Position numbers and translations under genes: made by a program. A stretch of DNA of 22,095 bases from the NCBI GenBank assembly GCA_035295985.1, contig DATHBT010000326.1, positions 1 through 22,095 of the forward strand. Direction: 5' to 3'. Under the pieces are notes generated by a model that saw only the letters and a program-made list of their open reading frames with translations, searched no databases and was not told the DNA's origin. Positions 9,213-16,835 of the stretch are shown piece by piece; the stretch's first letter is position 1; every line of letters begins with the position of its first letter. Origin of the DNA: JAIVGV01 sp035295985 (lineage in GTDB: Bacteria > Acidobacteriota > Blastocatellia > Pyrinomonadales > Pyrinomonadaceae).

Positions 9213-9253
9213 CGGAGGGGGCGCGGATCGAAAGATGATCCGCGCCCCCTCCG
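9213..9253 (+). terminator. Strong hairpin after nfeD
   Basis: A perfect 17-bp GC-rich stem (9213-9229 with 9237-9253) surrounds a GAAAGAT loop. It begins 29 nt after the nfeD stop. No T run follows on the plus strand; on the minus strand the stem is followed by a CTTTTTCTTC stretch, so it may terminate transcription coming from the minus strand as well. Confidence 0.7.
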
Positions 9254-9272
9254 GCGTGTGGGAAGTTAGCGG

Positions 9273-9312
9273 CGGGCGTCGCGCTTGTTGAACTCAACAA
9301 GCGCGACGCCCG
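9273..9312 (-). terminator. Strong hairpin after the DUF4214 gene
   Basis: A perfect 17-bp stem (9273-9289 with 9296-9312) surrounds a GAACTC loop and starts 8 nt past the minus-strand stop at 9320. There is no T tract on either side. With the hairpin at 9213-9253 it forms a back-to-back pair insulating two convergent transcription units. Confidence 0.65.
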
Positions 9313-9319
9313 TCGGGGT

Positions 9320-11389
9320 TTAGGGCGGGCCGAAGCGGCTGCGGTACTCCTGCGAGTTGACGAAGCCGAAGACCATCGTGCGGAAGTCGTTCGGGTTCGC
9401 GTTCAGGTAGTTGAGCCACGCGTTGAAGCCGGTCGACTCGGGGTCGCGCCTGAGATACCCGAAGTACTGCATCAGCACGAAGACCCGGTTGAAGGCCGCC
9501 GCGACGAACGCCTGGTTGTCGACGATCTCGCGGAAGACCTGCGCGCGGGTCTTGGCCCCCGAGTTCAGGTCTGCGACGAGCTGGTTGCGGGTCGCGGCCG
9601 GGATGGACGCGCCCGTGTTCGCGATCAGCCGATCCACATAGGCCTCGTTCGAGAGGGCGTCGTAGATCGCGCCGAACTCCGGCCGCTGCGTGAAGTCGTC
9701 CGGGAAGCGCGCGCGGTTGGCGAGCACCTCCGCGTCCGTGTCCCCGCCGAGCGCCATCAGGTCGCGCAGGAATTCGCGGAAGGTCGGCAGCCGCCCGAAC
9801 GCCGCGATGTAGGAGCGGACGGCGAACGCGCCGCGCAGCTCGAACTCGGGCGAGCGGAAGAAGGACGACGAGACCGTCACGCGATCGCAGGCGACCGACG
9901 GCGAGTTCGGGTCGTTGTTGAACTGGTTGGGGCAGTTCTTCAAGACGTTCACCCACGCCTGGAACCCGGCCGGATCCGGCTCGCGCCCGAGGAAGTCGAG
10001 GTAGTGTTGCCGGACGAACGTCTCGGGGATGTCGATCGGGTTGGCCGAGCTCGGCGTCGTGTCGTTGTCGGTGATGGTGACGGTGGCCGTCGCCGGTGCG
10101 CCGAGAGTGGAGTTGAACGGATCGCTGAGCGTGACGCTCAGCGTCTCGTCACCCTCAACCCTCAGGTCGTCGATGACGGAGAGCCGGACGGTTCTCGACG
10201 CCTCGCCCGCGGCGAAGTAGAGCCGGCGCGTGAGTGTCGAGTAGTCGGTGCGCTCGGAGGCCGTCACCGGAACCGTGCTGATCTCGACCGAGGCCGCGCC
10301 CGTGCCGCCCGTGCGCGTCACGGTGATTTCGAGCGTGAGCTGACCTTCGCCGACCGTGTAGGTGGCCGCGCTGAGCTGGAACGAGCCGAGCGTGGCGGCC
10401 GACGGGAAGGGCTGGACGGCCGGGTCGATGTCGCTGGCCGGGTTGTTGGTCAGGCGCGTGACGACGCTGCCGTTGGGGTTGGCGGCGTAGATTTCGAGGT
10501 TGTCGGCCCCGTCTCGGTTGCTCACCCAGACGAGGCGCGAGCCGTCGGAGGCGGTCGTCGGATCGAGGTCGAAGGCCGCGTTGTCCGTGATGCGGATCGG
10601 GTTCGACCCGTCGGCGTTCGTCAGATAAATCTCGTCGTTGCCGTCGCGATCCGACTGGAAGTAGAAGCGGCCCGCCGGCCAGGCCGGGTGCACGTCGTTG
10701 AAGGAGTTGGTGGTCACGCGCTGGATGCCCGTGCCGTTGATGTTCTGGCGGTAGATCTCGAACTTGTCGCCGTCGCGGTTCGAGGCGAAGGAGATCAGGG
10801 TGCCGGCCGCGGTGAGCAGCCATGCCGGGTCGTTGTCGTCCGCCGCGTTGTTAGTGATGTTGGTCTGGCCCGTGCCGTCCGTGTTCATCAGATAGACTTC
10901 GTCGTTGCCGTCGCGGTGGCTGACGAAGGCGATGCGCGGGGTGGTGACGGAGAGCGACCAGGCGGGCGAGAAGTCCTCGGCCGCGTTGTTCGTCAGCCGC
11001 GTGGCCGCGCCGCCCTCGGCGCTGACGACGTAAATCTCCTTGTTGCCGTCGCGCGTCGAGACGAAGGCGATCTGGCGGCCGTCGGGCGACCAGGTCGGGT
11101 GCGTGTCCTCGGCCGGGTCGTCGGTGATGCGGACGAGACCCGTCCCGTCCGGGTTCATCACGTAGATGTCGAAGTTGCCGGCGCGATCCGAGGCGAACGC
11201 GATCTTGCCGAGCGGCTCGGGCGGGACGACGCTCGGGTCCGCCCCGTCGCCCTGCTTGGGCGACTGCTGTTTGGCCGTGTCCTGGCTCTTCTGCTGTGAT
11301 CGTCCGGGCGGCACGAGACCGCCCGCGAACACCGCCAGCGCCAGCAACAGCCCGACGAAGTGCGTCTTGCGTCTTGTCGTCTGTCTCAT
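9320..11389 (-). CDS. Secreted beta-propeller / Calx-beta / DUF4214 protein
   Basis: 689 residues. ATG 11389 is chosen because TTAGGAG lies 8-9 nt upstream and a signal peptide then starts properly (MRQTTRRKTH, hydrophobic 11-25, Pro-Gly-Arg before the Gln-rich linker). Residues about 58-330 are six TolB-like PD40 blades with the recurring pattern IAFxSDRDGNxEIYxMNxDGT. Residues about 335-445 form a Calx-beta module with DYSTL, FAAGE and the closing VTITDND. Residues about 457-689 hold two DUF4214 modules, marked by HYLDFLGREPDPAGFQAW and QYFGYLRRDPESTGFNAW. The catalytic role is unknown; propeller and Calx-beta parts suggest protein or matrix binding outside the cell. It follows the DUF4331 gene by 54 bp in an apparent operon. 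Confidence 0.92.
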   Translation of the reverse strand: MRQTTRRKTHFVGLLLALAVFAGGLVPPGRSQQKSQDTAKQQSPKQGDGADPSVVPPEPLGKIAFASDRAGNFDIYVMNPDGTGLVRITDDPAEDTHPTWSPDGRQIAFVSTRDGNKEIYVVSAEGGAATRLTNNAAEDFSPAWSLSVTTPRIAFVSHRDGNDEVYLMNTDGTGQTNITNNAADDNDPAWLLTAAGTLISFASNRDGDKFEIYRQNINGTGIQRVTTNSFNDVHPAWPAGRFYFQSDRDGNDEIYLTNADGSNPIRITDNAAFDLDPTTASDGSRLVWVSNRDGADNLEIYAANPNGSVVTRLTNNPASDIDPAVQPFPSAATLGSFQLSAATYTVGEGQLTLEITVTRTGGTGAASVEISTVPVTASERTDYSTLTRRLYFAAGEASRTVRLSVIDDLRVEGDETLSVTLSDPFNSTLGAPATATVTITDNDTTPSSANPIDIPETFVRQHYLDFLGREPDPAGFQAWVNVLKNCPNQFNNDPNSPSVACDRVTVSSSFFRSPEFELRGAFAVRSYIAAFGRLPTFREFLRDLMALGGDTDAEVLANRARFPDDFTQRPEFGAIYDALSNEAYVDRLIANTGASIPAATRNQLVADLNSGAKTRAQVFREIVDNQAFVAAAFNRVFVLMQYFGYLRRDPESTGFNAWLNYLNANPNDFRTMVFGFVNSQEYRSRFGPP

Positions 11390-11443
11390 GGCTTGCGCTC
11401 CTAATCGTGTGGGTGTCGCTTGTGGCATGGGGTCTCGGCCCCC

Positions 11444-12775
11444 CTAGTTTCGCGTCTGGTCCTCGGCCCCGGCCCCCGCCGGACGCGGCTGGTGCGGCGC
11501 GGGGAAGAACGGGAAGGTGAGCGGGATGGTCTTCTCGTTCGTGTTGACGTTGTCGCTCACGGCCTGCTGGTTGGCGATGAAGAAGAGGAGCACGTCCACC
11601 ACGTCGTCGCCGGGCCGGCGGCCGTTCGGGAAGCCGGCGTAGTCCGGCGTCGAGAGCGTCTCGCCCTGCCCGACCGTGGTGTTCGCGGTGTTGAGGTTCA
11701 GGCGTAACTGATCCCCGTTGGCGACGGCGACGCCGGCGAGGATGCCGACGTTCGCGTTGTTCGTGCCGAAGGCGCGCAGCGAGGCGACGATGTCGGCGGC
11801 GAAGCGCCCGTTGGCGTCGTCGGTCGTGGTGGCGGCGTTGAACTCGTCCTTGCGCGCGAAGGGGATGAGCACGGCGTTGACGGCCGGGATGCCGTTGCGG
11901 TCGAGCGTCACCCAGCGGCCGAAGCCGACGGCCGGGTAGTTTTTGCCGGGCGCGACCTGATCGGGCGAGGCGATGAAGACCTGCGGGCTGCGGCGCTGCA
12001 ACACGCCGTTGACGCCGATGGTGTTGCCCGCCACCGTGCCGAAGAGCGTCTTCGGGATGGAGAGCACGATGTTCATGATGTTGTAGCCGGCGAAGGAGTC
12101 GCGCCCGCGCTGGAAGTTGGCGAGCGCGTTGGCGGCGCAGGTCTGCTCGGGCGGGTTCGGGTCTTGGTTCGCCGGGGTGTTCGGGTTCGCGGCGGCCACG
12201 CAGGCGCGGAAGGCGGCGGAGAAGGCGGAGAAGGCCGGGATGTCGAAGTTGAAGGTGTCGTCGCGCATGCCGGCGAAGAAGCGGACGCCAGAGGCCGCGT
12301 GATCGGTGACGGTCGCGGCGGGCGGGCAGCCCGTCGTGCCCTCGATGCAGAGCGAGGGCGGGGTGGTCTGCGCGGTGAAGCTCGTGCCGTCCATCAGCGT
12401 GACGGTGGCCGTCTGCGGCGTGAGCGCGCCGGTGCGTCGCGAGAAGGTCACGTCGATGAAACGGTCGGGGCGCGGGTCGCCCGTCGTCTCGATTTCGAAG
12501 CGGTAGCGGACGGCCGGGTCGAACTGCCCGAAGTTGACGTTCTCGCCCGGGGCGATGAAGCCGCGCGAGGTGAGCGCCAGGATGACGTTGTTGTTGTTGG
12601 CCGGATCGAGGAAGGCGTAGGCGTCGGCCCCGTCGATGGCCTGATCAGAGCTGTTGTAGGGCGCGTCGCCGTGGTCGGCGGCGCTCAGGGGCGGGGCCGG
12701 CGTCATGACGGTGACGAGGGCGACGGTCAGCGCGAGCGCGGCGAGCGCGGTGCTCCGTGTGCGTGTGCGCAGCAT
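11444..12775 (-). CDS. DUF4331 secreted protein
   Basis: 443 residues with a signal peptide (basic MLRTRTR, hydrophobic 9-24, cleavage near PLSA-ADHGDAP, residue 32). The SAADHGDAP opening followed by D-G-A-D-A-Y-A-F and the late PDYAGFPNGRRPGDDVVDV are hallmarks of DUF4331. Four Cys in two nearby pairs (CIEGTTGC, then C..C in the FRAC...QTC region) could form disulfides. Function of the family is not established. The start is firm: AAGGAG lies 9 nt before the ATG. It is first in a two-gene unit with the DUF4214 protein, with a candidate promoter about 200 bp upstream (12973-13000). The tail after PFFPAPH is Pro/Gly-rich. Confidence 0.93.
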   Translation of the reverse strand: MLRTRTRSTALAALALTVALVTVMTPAPPLSAADHGDAPYNSSDQAIDGADAYAFLDPANNNNVILALTSRGFIAPGENVNFGQFDPAVRYRFEIETTGDPRPDRFIDVTFSRRTGALTPQTATVTLMDGTSFTAQTTPPSLCIEGTTGCPPAATVTDHAASGVRFFAGMRDDTFNFDIPAFSAFSAAFRACVAAANPNTPANQDPNPPEQTCAANALANFQRGRDSFAGYNIMNIVLSIPKTLFGTVAGNTIGVNGVLQRRSPQVFIASPDQVAPGKNYPAVGFGRWVTLDRNGIPAVNAVLIPFARKDEFNAATTTDDANGRFAADIVASLRAFGTNNANVGILAGVAVANGDQLRLNLNTANTTVGQGETLSTPDYAGFPNGRRPGDDVVDVLLFFIANQQAVSDNVNTNEKTIPLTFPFFPAPHQPRPAGAGAEDQTRN

Positions 12776-12972
12776 AGGTCTCTTCTCCTTACGGTTTAGC
12801 GTTGGAACTGTCAGCGCCCCGGCCTCCGCGTCGCGGAGGGGGGCGCGGCAATGATGGATTGCGGCGGCGCGCCGGGCGGTATCACCGGGCCTGCGGGGGA
12901 AATTGCGGCGTGCTTCATTAAGTACGGGTGCCGTGGACGATCCGGTTGCGGGCAGCTACTGTGGCAGGCGCA
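12776..12972 (-). other. Long 5' leader of the DUF4331 operon
   Basis: This is the gene-free part of the 308-bp gap upstream of the DUF4331 gene, after its candidate promoter. It contains a palindrome CCTCCGCG-T-CGCGGAGG (12823-12839), an inverted GCCGGGCGG...CCGGGCC region near 12871-12893, and the Shine-Dalgarno sequence AAGGAG just before the ATG. I recognise no known riboswitch. A leader near 190 nt would leave room for post-transcriptional control. Confidence 0.35.
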
Positions 12973-13000
12973 TTCTTAGCCGGGCCGGCTTTTTTGTCAA
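12973..13000 (-). promoter_or_regulatory. Candidate sigma-70 promoter for the DUF4331 operon
   Basis: On the minus strand TTGACA (13000-12995) is followed after 16 bp by TAAGAA (12978-12973), or after 17 bp by AAGAAT. The -35 overlaps one arm of an 11-bp inverted repeat (CGGCTTTTTTG at 12986-12996 with CAAAAAAGCCG at 13002-13012), which could be an operator or part of the terminator of the upstream PP2C gene. Confidence 0.5.
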
Positions 13001-13014
13001 CCAAAAAAGCCGTA

Positions 13015-13068
13015 AGCCGCGACGCGTGACAGTAAAAGCAAACTTCCTTCCTGTCACGCGTCGCGGCT
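13015..13068 (-). terminator. Hairpin after the PP2C gene
   Basis: AGCCGCGACGCGTGACAG (13015-13032) and its exact complement (13051-13068) give an 18-bp perfect stem with an 18-nt loop. Read on the minus strand it begins 15 nt after the PP2C stop and is followed within about 6 nt by GGCTTTTTTGG, a T run suited to rho-independent termination. The word GTGACAGG recurs just before the stem. Confidence 0.65.
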
Positions 13069-13083
13069 CACCTGTCACGGCTT

Positions 13084-14025
13084 TTAAGGGATCGGCGACG
13101 TGTCCTCTTCCGAGGTGTCGTGGGGGAAGCCGCCGGCCTCGGCGTGCGAGTTCTCGACGTTGATCGCGTCGGCGCCGGCGGCCGTGAGATCTTCGCCGTC
13201 GAAGCGCGCGAGCACGACCGTGATGTTGTCCTCGCCGCCGCGCGCGTTGGCCTCGCCCACGAGCGCGTCGCAGGCGGCGGCCAGATCGCCCCCCGCGCCC
13301 TCGACGATCTCGCGAATCTCCTCGGCGCGCAGCTTGCCCGACAGGCCGTCGCTGCACAGCAGCAGCAGGTCGCCGCGCCGTAAGGGTACGCGAGAGACGA
13401 CGGGCGTGAGATCGCTCTGCGCGCCCAGCGCCTGGAGGATCACGTTGCGGAACATGTGCGTCTCGGCGTCCTCTTCCGTGATCTGGCCCACGTCCACGAG
13501 CTGCTGCACAAGCGACTGATCCTTCGTCGCCAGGCGTATCTCGCCGCCGCGGATGACATAGGCGCGGCTGTCGCCGACCTGCACGAGTTCGAGGTGGCCC
13601 CTCGTGACGGCGGCGGCCGTCAGGGTCGCGCCCATGCCGCTGCACCGCGCGTCTTCGAGGCTGCGGCGGTGGATGGCGTAGTTGGCGTAGTTGGTGGCGT
13701 TGCGGACGGCCTCGATGAGCGGCGCCTCATCCGGCGGCTGCTCCTCGACCTGCCGCGTGGTGTCGTCCTCGACGAGCATCTCGCGCACGGTCTCGACCGC
13801 CATGCGGCTCGCCACGTCGCCCGCCAGAGCGCCGCCCATCCCGTCCGAGACGGCCAGTACCACGCCCCGCGGGCCGCACTCGAAGCGGGCCAGGCCGCCG
13901 GGCGGCGCGTCGCCGTCCGAGCCTGTCCAGCTCCGCTCGGTCGTCAGGTCGAGCACGAGGAAGTTGTCCTCGTTGCCCTGCCGGACGCGCCCGACGTCAG
14001 TTTGTGCGTGAAGCTCGACGAGCAT
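13084..14025 (-). CDS. PP2C-family Ser/Thr protein phosphatase
   Basis: 313 residues; the catalytic domain covers about 1-250. The family removes phosphate from Ser/Thr residues using two metal ions and usually opposes PknB-type kinases. Visible metal-binding motifs are GNEDNF (D20), SDGMGG (D61), GDSRAYV, CSDGLSG and GGEDNITVV. The last 50 or so residues are acidic and disordered-looking, with no membrane segment, so this is a cytoplasmic enzyme. An insert rich in Asp, Gly and Pro lies at about 31-45. The likely partner kinase in this window is at 18750. It lies 77 bp downstream of the gamma-synthase gene, and the gap is filled by a heptamer repeat that also occupies its ribosome-binding region. 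Confidence 0.95.
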   Translation of the reverse strand: MLVELHAQTDVGRVRQGNEDNFLVLDLTTERSWTGSDGDAPPGGLARFECGPRGVVLAVSDGMGGALAGDVASRMAVETVREMLVEDDTTRQVEEQPPDEAPLIEAVRNATNYANYAIHRRSLEDARCSGMGATLTAAAVTRGHLELVQVGDSRAYVIRGGEIRLATKDQSLVQQLVDVGQITEEDAETHMFRNVILQALGAQSDLTPVVSRVPLRRGDLLLLCSDGLSGKLRAEEIREIVEGAGGDLAAACDALVGEANARGGEDNITVVLARFDGEDLTAAGADAINVENSHAEAGGFPHDTSEEDTSPIP

Positions 14026-14030
14026 GACTC

Positions 14031-14108
14031 AAGTGATGAGTGATGAGTGATGAGGGACGGGTGGAGAGTTTTTTTAACTCATCACTCGTCACTCATCACT
14101 CATCACTT
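14031..14108. repeat. Heptamer inverted-repeat element (GTGATGA / CTCATCA)
   Basis: The left arm (14031-14054) holds three GTGATGA words. The right arm (14078-14108) holds CTCATCA, CTCGTCA, CTCATCA and CTCATCA. The spacer is 23 nt with a T-rich part (GTTTTTTTAA). The element fills the gap between two minus-strand genes. It supplies the TGA stop (14105-14103) and last Lys codon of the gamma-synthase, and ends 6 nt before the PP2C ATG. The hairpin plus T run could also attenuate transcription between the genes. Confidence 0.85.
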
Positions 14109-15248
14109 TATCTTCCCCAGCGCCTGATCAAGATCGGCGATGATGTCGTCCGTGTCTTCGAGGCCGACGGAAACGCGCACGAGGCCGTCGGTGATGCCGA
14201 GGCGGTCGCGCGTCTCGGGGAGCACGGAGGCGTGCGTCATCGTGGCCGGGTGCGAGATGAGCGACTCGACCGCGCCGAGGCTCTCCGCGAGCGTGAGCAG
14301 CCGGCAGCCTTCGAGGACGGTGCGCGCGTTCTCCAGAGAGCCTACGTCGAAGGAGACCATGCCGCCGAAGCCGCGTTGCTGCCGCTTTGCCAGCTCGTGC
14401 TGCTTGTGCGAGAGCGAGCCGGGGTAGTAGAGCTTCTGAACTCGCGGGTGCTCTTCGAGGAAGGCGGCGACGGCGCGGCCCGTTCGGTCGTGCTGCTCCA
14501 TGCGCAGGGCGAGCGTCTTCGTCCCGCGCAGGGTGAGCCACGAGTCGAAGGGCGAGAGGATCGCGCCGACCGAGTTCTGGATGAACTTCAGCCACTCCGC
14601 GTCCCGCTCGTCGTTCAGGACGACGATGCCGCCGACCGAGTCCGAGTGGCCGTTCAGGTACTTCGTCGCCGAGTGGAGCACGATGTCCACGCCCAGCTCG
14701 ATGGGCCTTTGCAGGTACGGCGACATGAACGTGTTGTCGCAGACGACCCGCACGCCGCGCGCGTGCGCCAGCTCGGAGACGCCCTGCAAGTCCGTCACCG
14801 TCATGACCGGGTTCGTCGGCGTCTCGACGTAAACCATCCGCGTGTTCTCTTTGATCGCCGCCTCGACGTTGTTCAGATCGGACGTGTCAACGAAGGAGAA
14901 CTCGATGCCGTAGTTCGCGAGGACGCGGGAGAAGAGCCGGTAGGTTCCGCCGTAGGTGTTGTCGGAGACTACGACGTGCTCGCCGGCCTTGATCAGGCGA
15001 AGCACGGCGTCAATCGCCGCCATCCCCGAAGCGAAGGCGAATCCGTACTTCGCGCCTTCGAGCGCGGCGACGTTCCGCTCGACGGCCGCCCGCGTCGGGT
15101 TCTGCGTGCGCGCGTATTCGAGTCCCTGGCGCGGTTTCCCCAGGCCGTCCTGCGCGTAGGTCGAGGTCTGGTAAATGGGTACGCTGACCGAGCCGGTGGC
15201 GGGGTCAGGCTCGTTACCGGCGTGGATCGCGGTTGTGGCAAAGCCCAT
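14103..15248 (-). CDS. Cystathionine gamma-synthase / gamma-lyase family enzyme
   Basis: 381 residues, standard length for the trans-sulfuration Cys/Met-metabolism PLP family. The start MGFATTAIHAGNEPDPATGSV is typical. The PLP lysine is K196 in SATKYLNGHSD. Other family motifs are YARTQNPTR, FASGMAAIDA, DNTYGGTYRL, VETPTNPVM, DNTFMSPYLQRP and the C-terminal ESLGAVESLISHPATMTH. Gamma-synthase (MetB, cystathionine from O-acylhomoserine plus cysteine) and gamma-lyase cannot be separated by motif reading. A TTGACA promoter lies about 100 nt upstream. Its stop codon lies inside a heptamer repeat. PP2C follows in the same direction. Confidence 0.94.
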   Translation of the reverse strand: MGFATTAIHAGNEPDPATGSVSVPIYQTSTYAQDGLGKPRQGLEYARTQNPTRAAVERNVAALEGAKYGFAFASGMAAIDAVLRLIKAGEHVVVSDNTYGGTYRLFSRVLANYGIEFSFVDTSDLNNVEAAIKENTRMVYVETPTNPVMTVTDLQGVSELAHARGVRVVCDNTFMSPYLQRPIELGVDIVLHSATKYLNGHSDSVGGIVVLNDERDAEWLKFIQNSVGAILSPFDSWLTLRGTKTLALRMEQHDRTGRAVAAFLEEHPRVQKLYYPGSLSHKQHELAKRQQRGFGGMVSFDVGSLENARTVLEGCRLLTLAESLGAVESLISHPATMTHASVLPETRDRLGITDGLVRVSVGLEDTDDIIADLDQALGKIK

Positions 15249-15285
15249 CAGATTAAAGTTCGTCGCTCGTGACGGAAGTCGGGAG

Positions 15286-15317
15286 CGGGCGGCCGGGGTC
15301 TGGCCGTGCGCCGCCCG
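15286..15317 (-). other. Leader hairpin upstream of the gamma-synthase
   Basis: CGGGCGGC (15286-15293) and GCCGCCCG (15310-15317) form an 8-bp stem with a 16-nt loop in the predicted leader of the gamma-synthase gene. On the minus strand it is preceded by a T run and not followed by one. It does not match a SAM riboswitch that I can recognise. Confidence 0.35.
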
Positions 15318-15355
15318 GAAAAATGCTCGCGGATAAAGTCCTCAAAGTTCGACGC

Positions 15356-15385
15356 ATGGTAGCCCGCGAAAGTTTTGACTGTCAA
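15356..15385 (-). promoter_or_regulatory. Candidate sigma-70 promoter for the gamma-synthase gene
   Basis: On the minus strand TTGACA (15385-15380) is followed after 18 bp by TACCAT (15361-15356). The predicted start of transcription is near 15349, giving a leader of about 100 nt. Confidence 0.5.
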
Positions 15386-15403
15386 ACGAGGGAAAGACAG
15401 CTA

Positions 15404-15598
15404 TTAGCCATTAGCTGTTAGCCGTCGGCCAAACAGAAAAGTTGTCAGTCGTCCGTGGTCAGCAGTCCGTCGTCTGCGCTCCGCGGACGAGCCGCCCGCG
15501 GGTCAAGGCCCAAGCCGCACGGGCACAAAACAACTGACAGGGGCGGCGGACAACTGACGATGAATCAGAGCTAACAGCTAACAGCTAACGGCTAACAG
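15404..15598. repeat. Nested heptamer inverted-repeat element upstream of kdsB
   Basis: The outer arms are TTAGCCA, TTAGCTG, TTAGCCG (15404-15424) and CTAACAG, CTAACAG, CTAACGG, CTAACAG (15571-15598). Nested inside are GTCAGTC, GTCCGTG, GTCAGCA, GTCCGTC and GTCTGCG (15444-15478), with a degenerate partner including AACTGAC at 15532 and 15552. The spacer core (about 15475-15525) closely resembles the spacer of the element at 18555-18669. The element fills the middle of the 397-bp gap between two divergent genes; the rest of the gap holds their promoters. Confidence 0.85.
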
Positions 15599-15608
15599 CT
15601 TCTTTCTG

Positions 15609-15637
15609 TTGACACCGCACGGCGCGCGGGCTAAGCT
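15609..15637 (+). promoter_or_regulatory. Candidate sigma-70 promoter for kdsB
   Basis: TTGACA (15609-15614), a 17-bp spacer and TAAGCT (15632-15637). The predicted transcription start near 15644 coincides with the kdsB GTG codon at 15646, so the message may be leaderless. It abuts the last heptamer of the upstream repeat. Confidence 0.55.
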
Positions 15638-15645
15638 GCAATCCC

Positions 15646-16482
15646 GTGAATCACGCGGGCCACAATCCTCAAAATTCCGCCATCGCCATCATCCCCGCGC
15701 GTCTCCGCTCGACCCGGCTTCCGGGGAAACCGCTGCTCGACATCTGCGGCCGTCCGATGATCGTCCGCGTCGTCGAACGCGCCCTCGCCGCCCGCAGCGT
15801 CTCGCGCGCCGTGGTCGCCACCGACGACGCCGGCATCCTCGAAACCGTCCGCCGCTTCGGCTACGAGGCGGTGATGACGCGCGCCGATCACGCGAGCGGC
15901 ACGGATCGGCTGGCCGAGGCCGCCGCCGCGCGGGCCGAAGGCCACGACGTGGTCGTCAACGTGCAGGGCGACGAGCCGCTCATCTCGCCGCGCACAGTTG
16001 ATCTGGCCGTCTCCGCACTAGCTGCCGATCCGGAGGCGCAGGTCGCGACCACCTGCGAAGCCGTCTCCGACGCCGCCGACGTGCTCAGCCCCGACGTGGT
16101 CAAGGTCGTTCTGGACGCGCGCGGCCGCGCCCTCTACTTCTCTCGCGCGCCGGTGCCATACCCGCGCGACGCGGCTCGCCGTCACGGCTCGCTCGACGCC
16201 GCCCTGCGCGCGGAGCCGGAACTGCTCTCGCTCTTCGCCAGGCACACCGGCCTCTACGTCTATCGACGCGACTTCCTGCTCCGCTACGCCGGATGGCCGC
16301 AGGGCGAACTCGAACGCGCCGAATCCCTCGAACAGCTCCGCGCCATCGAGCGCGGCGCGATCATCACGGTCGTCCGCACGAACGAATCCTCCATCGGCGT
16401 GGACACGGAAGAAGACTTGGAGCGGGTGCGGGAAATCTATGAAGCAGAGGTCAGAGGTCAGAGGTCAGAGGTCAGTAGTTGA
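15646..16482 (+). CDS. kdsB: 3-deoxy-manno-octulosonate cytidylyltransferase (CMP-Kdo synthetase)
   Basis: 278 residues. It activates Kdo with CTP to CMP-Kdo for lipopolysaccharide inner core, so the organism probably makes a Gram-negative outer membrane. Motifs: AIIPARLRSTRLPGKPL at the nucleotide-binding start, VVATDDAGI, VVNVQGDEPLI, YFSRAPVPYPRD, and the C-terminal SIGVDTEEDLERV. GTG 15646 is the only usable start: TGA closes the frame upstream and no later start precedes the essential PARLRSTR motif. No Shine-Dalgarno sequence is present. The last residues after EIYEAEV (RGQRSEVSS) are encoded by a heptamer repeat and extend beyond the usual family end. A small membrane protein and pyrG follow. 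Confidence 0.96.
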   Translation: MNHAGHNPQNSAIAIIPARLRSTRLPGKPLLDICGRPMIVRVVERALAARSVSRAVVATDDAGILETVRRFGYEAVMTRADHASGTDRLAEAAAARAEGHDVVVNVQGDEPLISPRTVDLAVSALAADPEAQVATTCEAVSDAADVLSPDVVKVVLDARGRALYFSRAPVPYPRDAARRHGSLDAALRAEPELLSLFARHTGLYVYRRDFLLRYAGWPQGELERAESLEQLRAIERGAIITVVRTNESSIGVDTEEDLERVREIYEAEVRGQRSEVSS

Positions 16483-16510
16483 AAGCTGCTTTAACTAACC
16501 TCTAACCTCT
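16446..16510. repeat. Heptamer repeat overlapping the kdsB 3' end
   Basis: Four perfect AGAGGTC copies (16446-16473) lie inside the kdsB coding sequence. After a 19-nt spacer come two inverted CTAACCT copies (16495-16508). The arms pair imperfectly. The kdsB stop (16480-16482) is in the spacer. Reading a 7-bp unit in codons gives the changing peptide RGQRSEVSS. Confidence 0.85.
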
Positions 16511-16519
16511 CCGCAAGTT

Positions 16520-16835
16520 ATGAGTGACTGGCTCGGACTCGGCCTGATCGTAGCTTTGATCGTGCTCGCGCTCGTCGGGATGGCGCGGCTGGCCGCGCCG
16601 CGCAAGGAGATGACGCCGGAGGAGTTTGAGGAGCGAGCGCGGACGGGCGCGTACACGCGGGCCGGGCTGTTCGGGCTGCAACAGTGGCTCCACCCGAAGG
16701 CCGTCAAGGCGGTCGAGGTGCAGCAGGATTTGAAGAGCGGCTACTACAACAAGAAGCGCGTGCCGGGCGACGGCGACGACGAGGAAGGGCCGGAAGGCGG
16801 GGAAGTGAACTCACGTGCGGGCGAGGAGAACGGTG

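Noticed and set aside
10004..11299. Plus-strand frame of 431 codons inside the propeller gene
   Set aside because: The translation is repetitive Arg/Val/Gly-rich text reflecting the PD40 repeats on the other strand.
13015..13068. 18-bp inverted repeat considered as insertion-sequence ends
   Set aside because: Only an 18-nt loop separates the arms, and the position and T run fit a terminator for the PP2C gene.
15404..15598. Repeat cluster considered as a CRISPR array
   Set aside because: Units are 7 bp with no unique spacers between them, and no cas gene is present.
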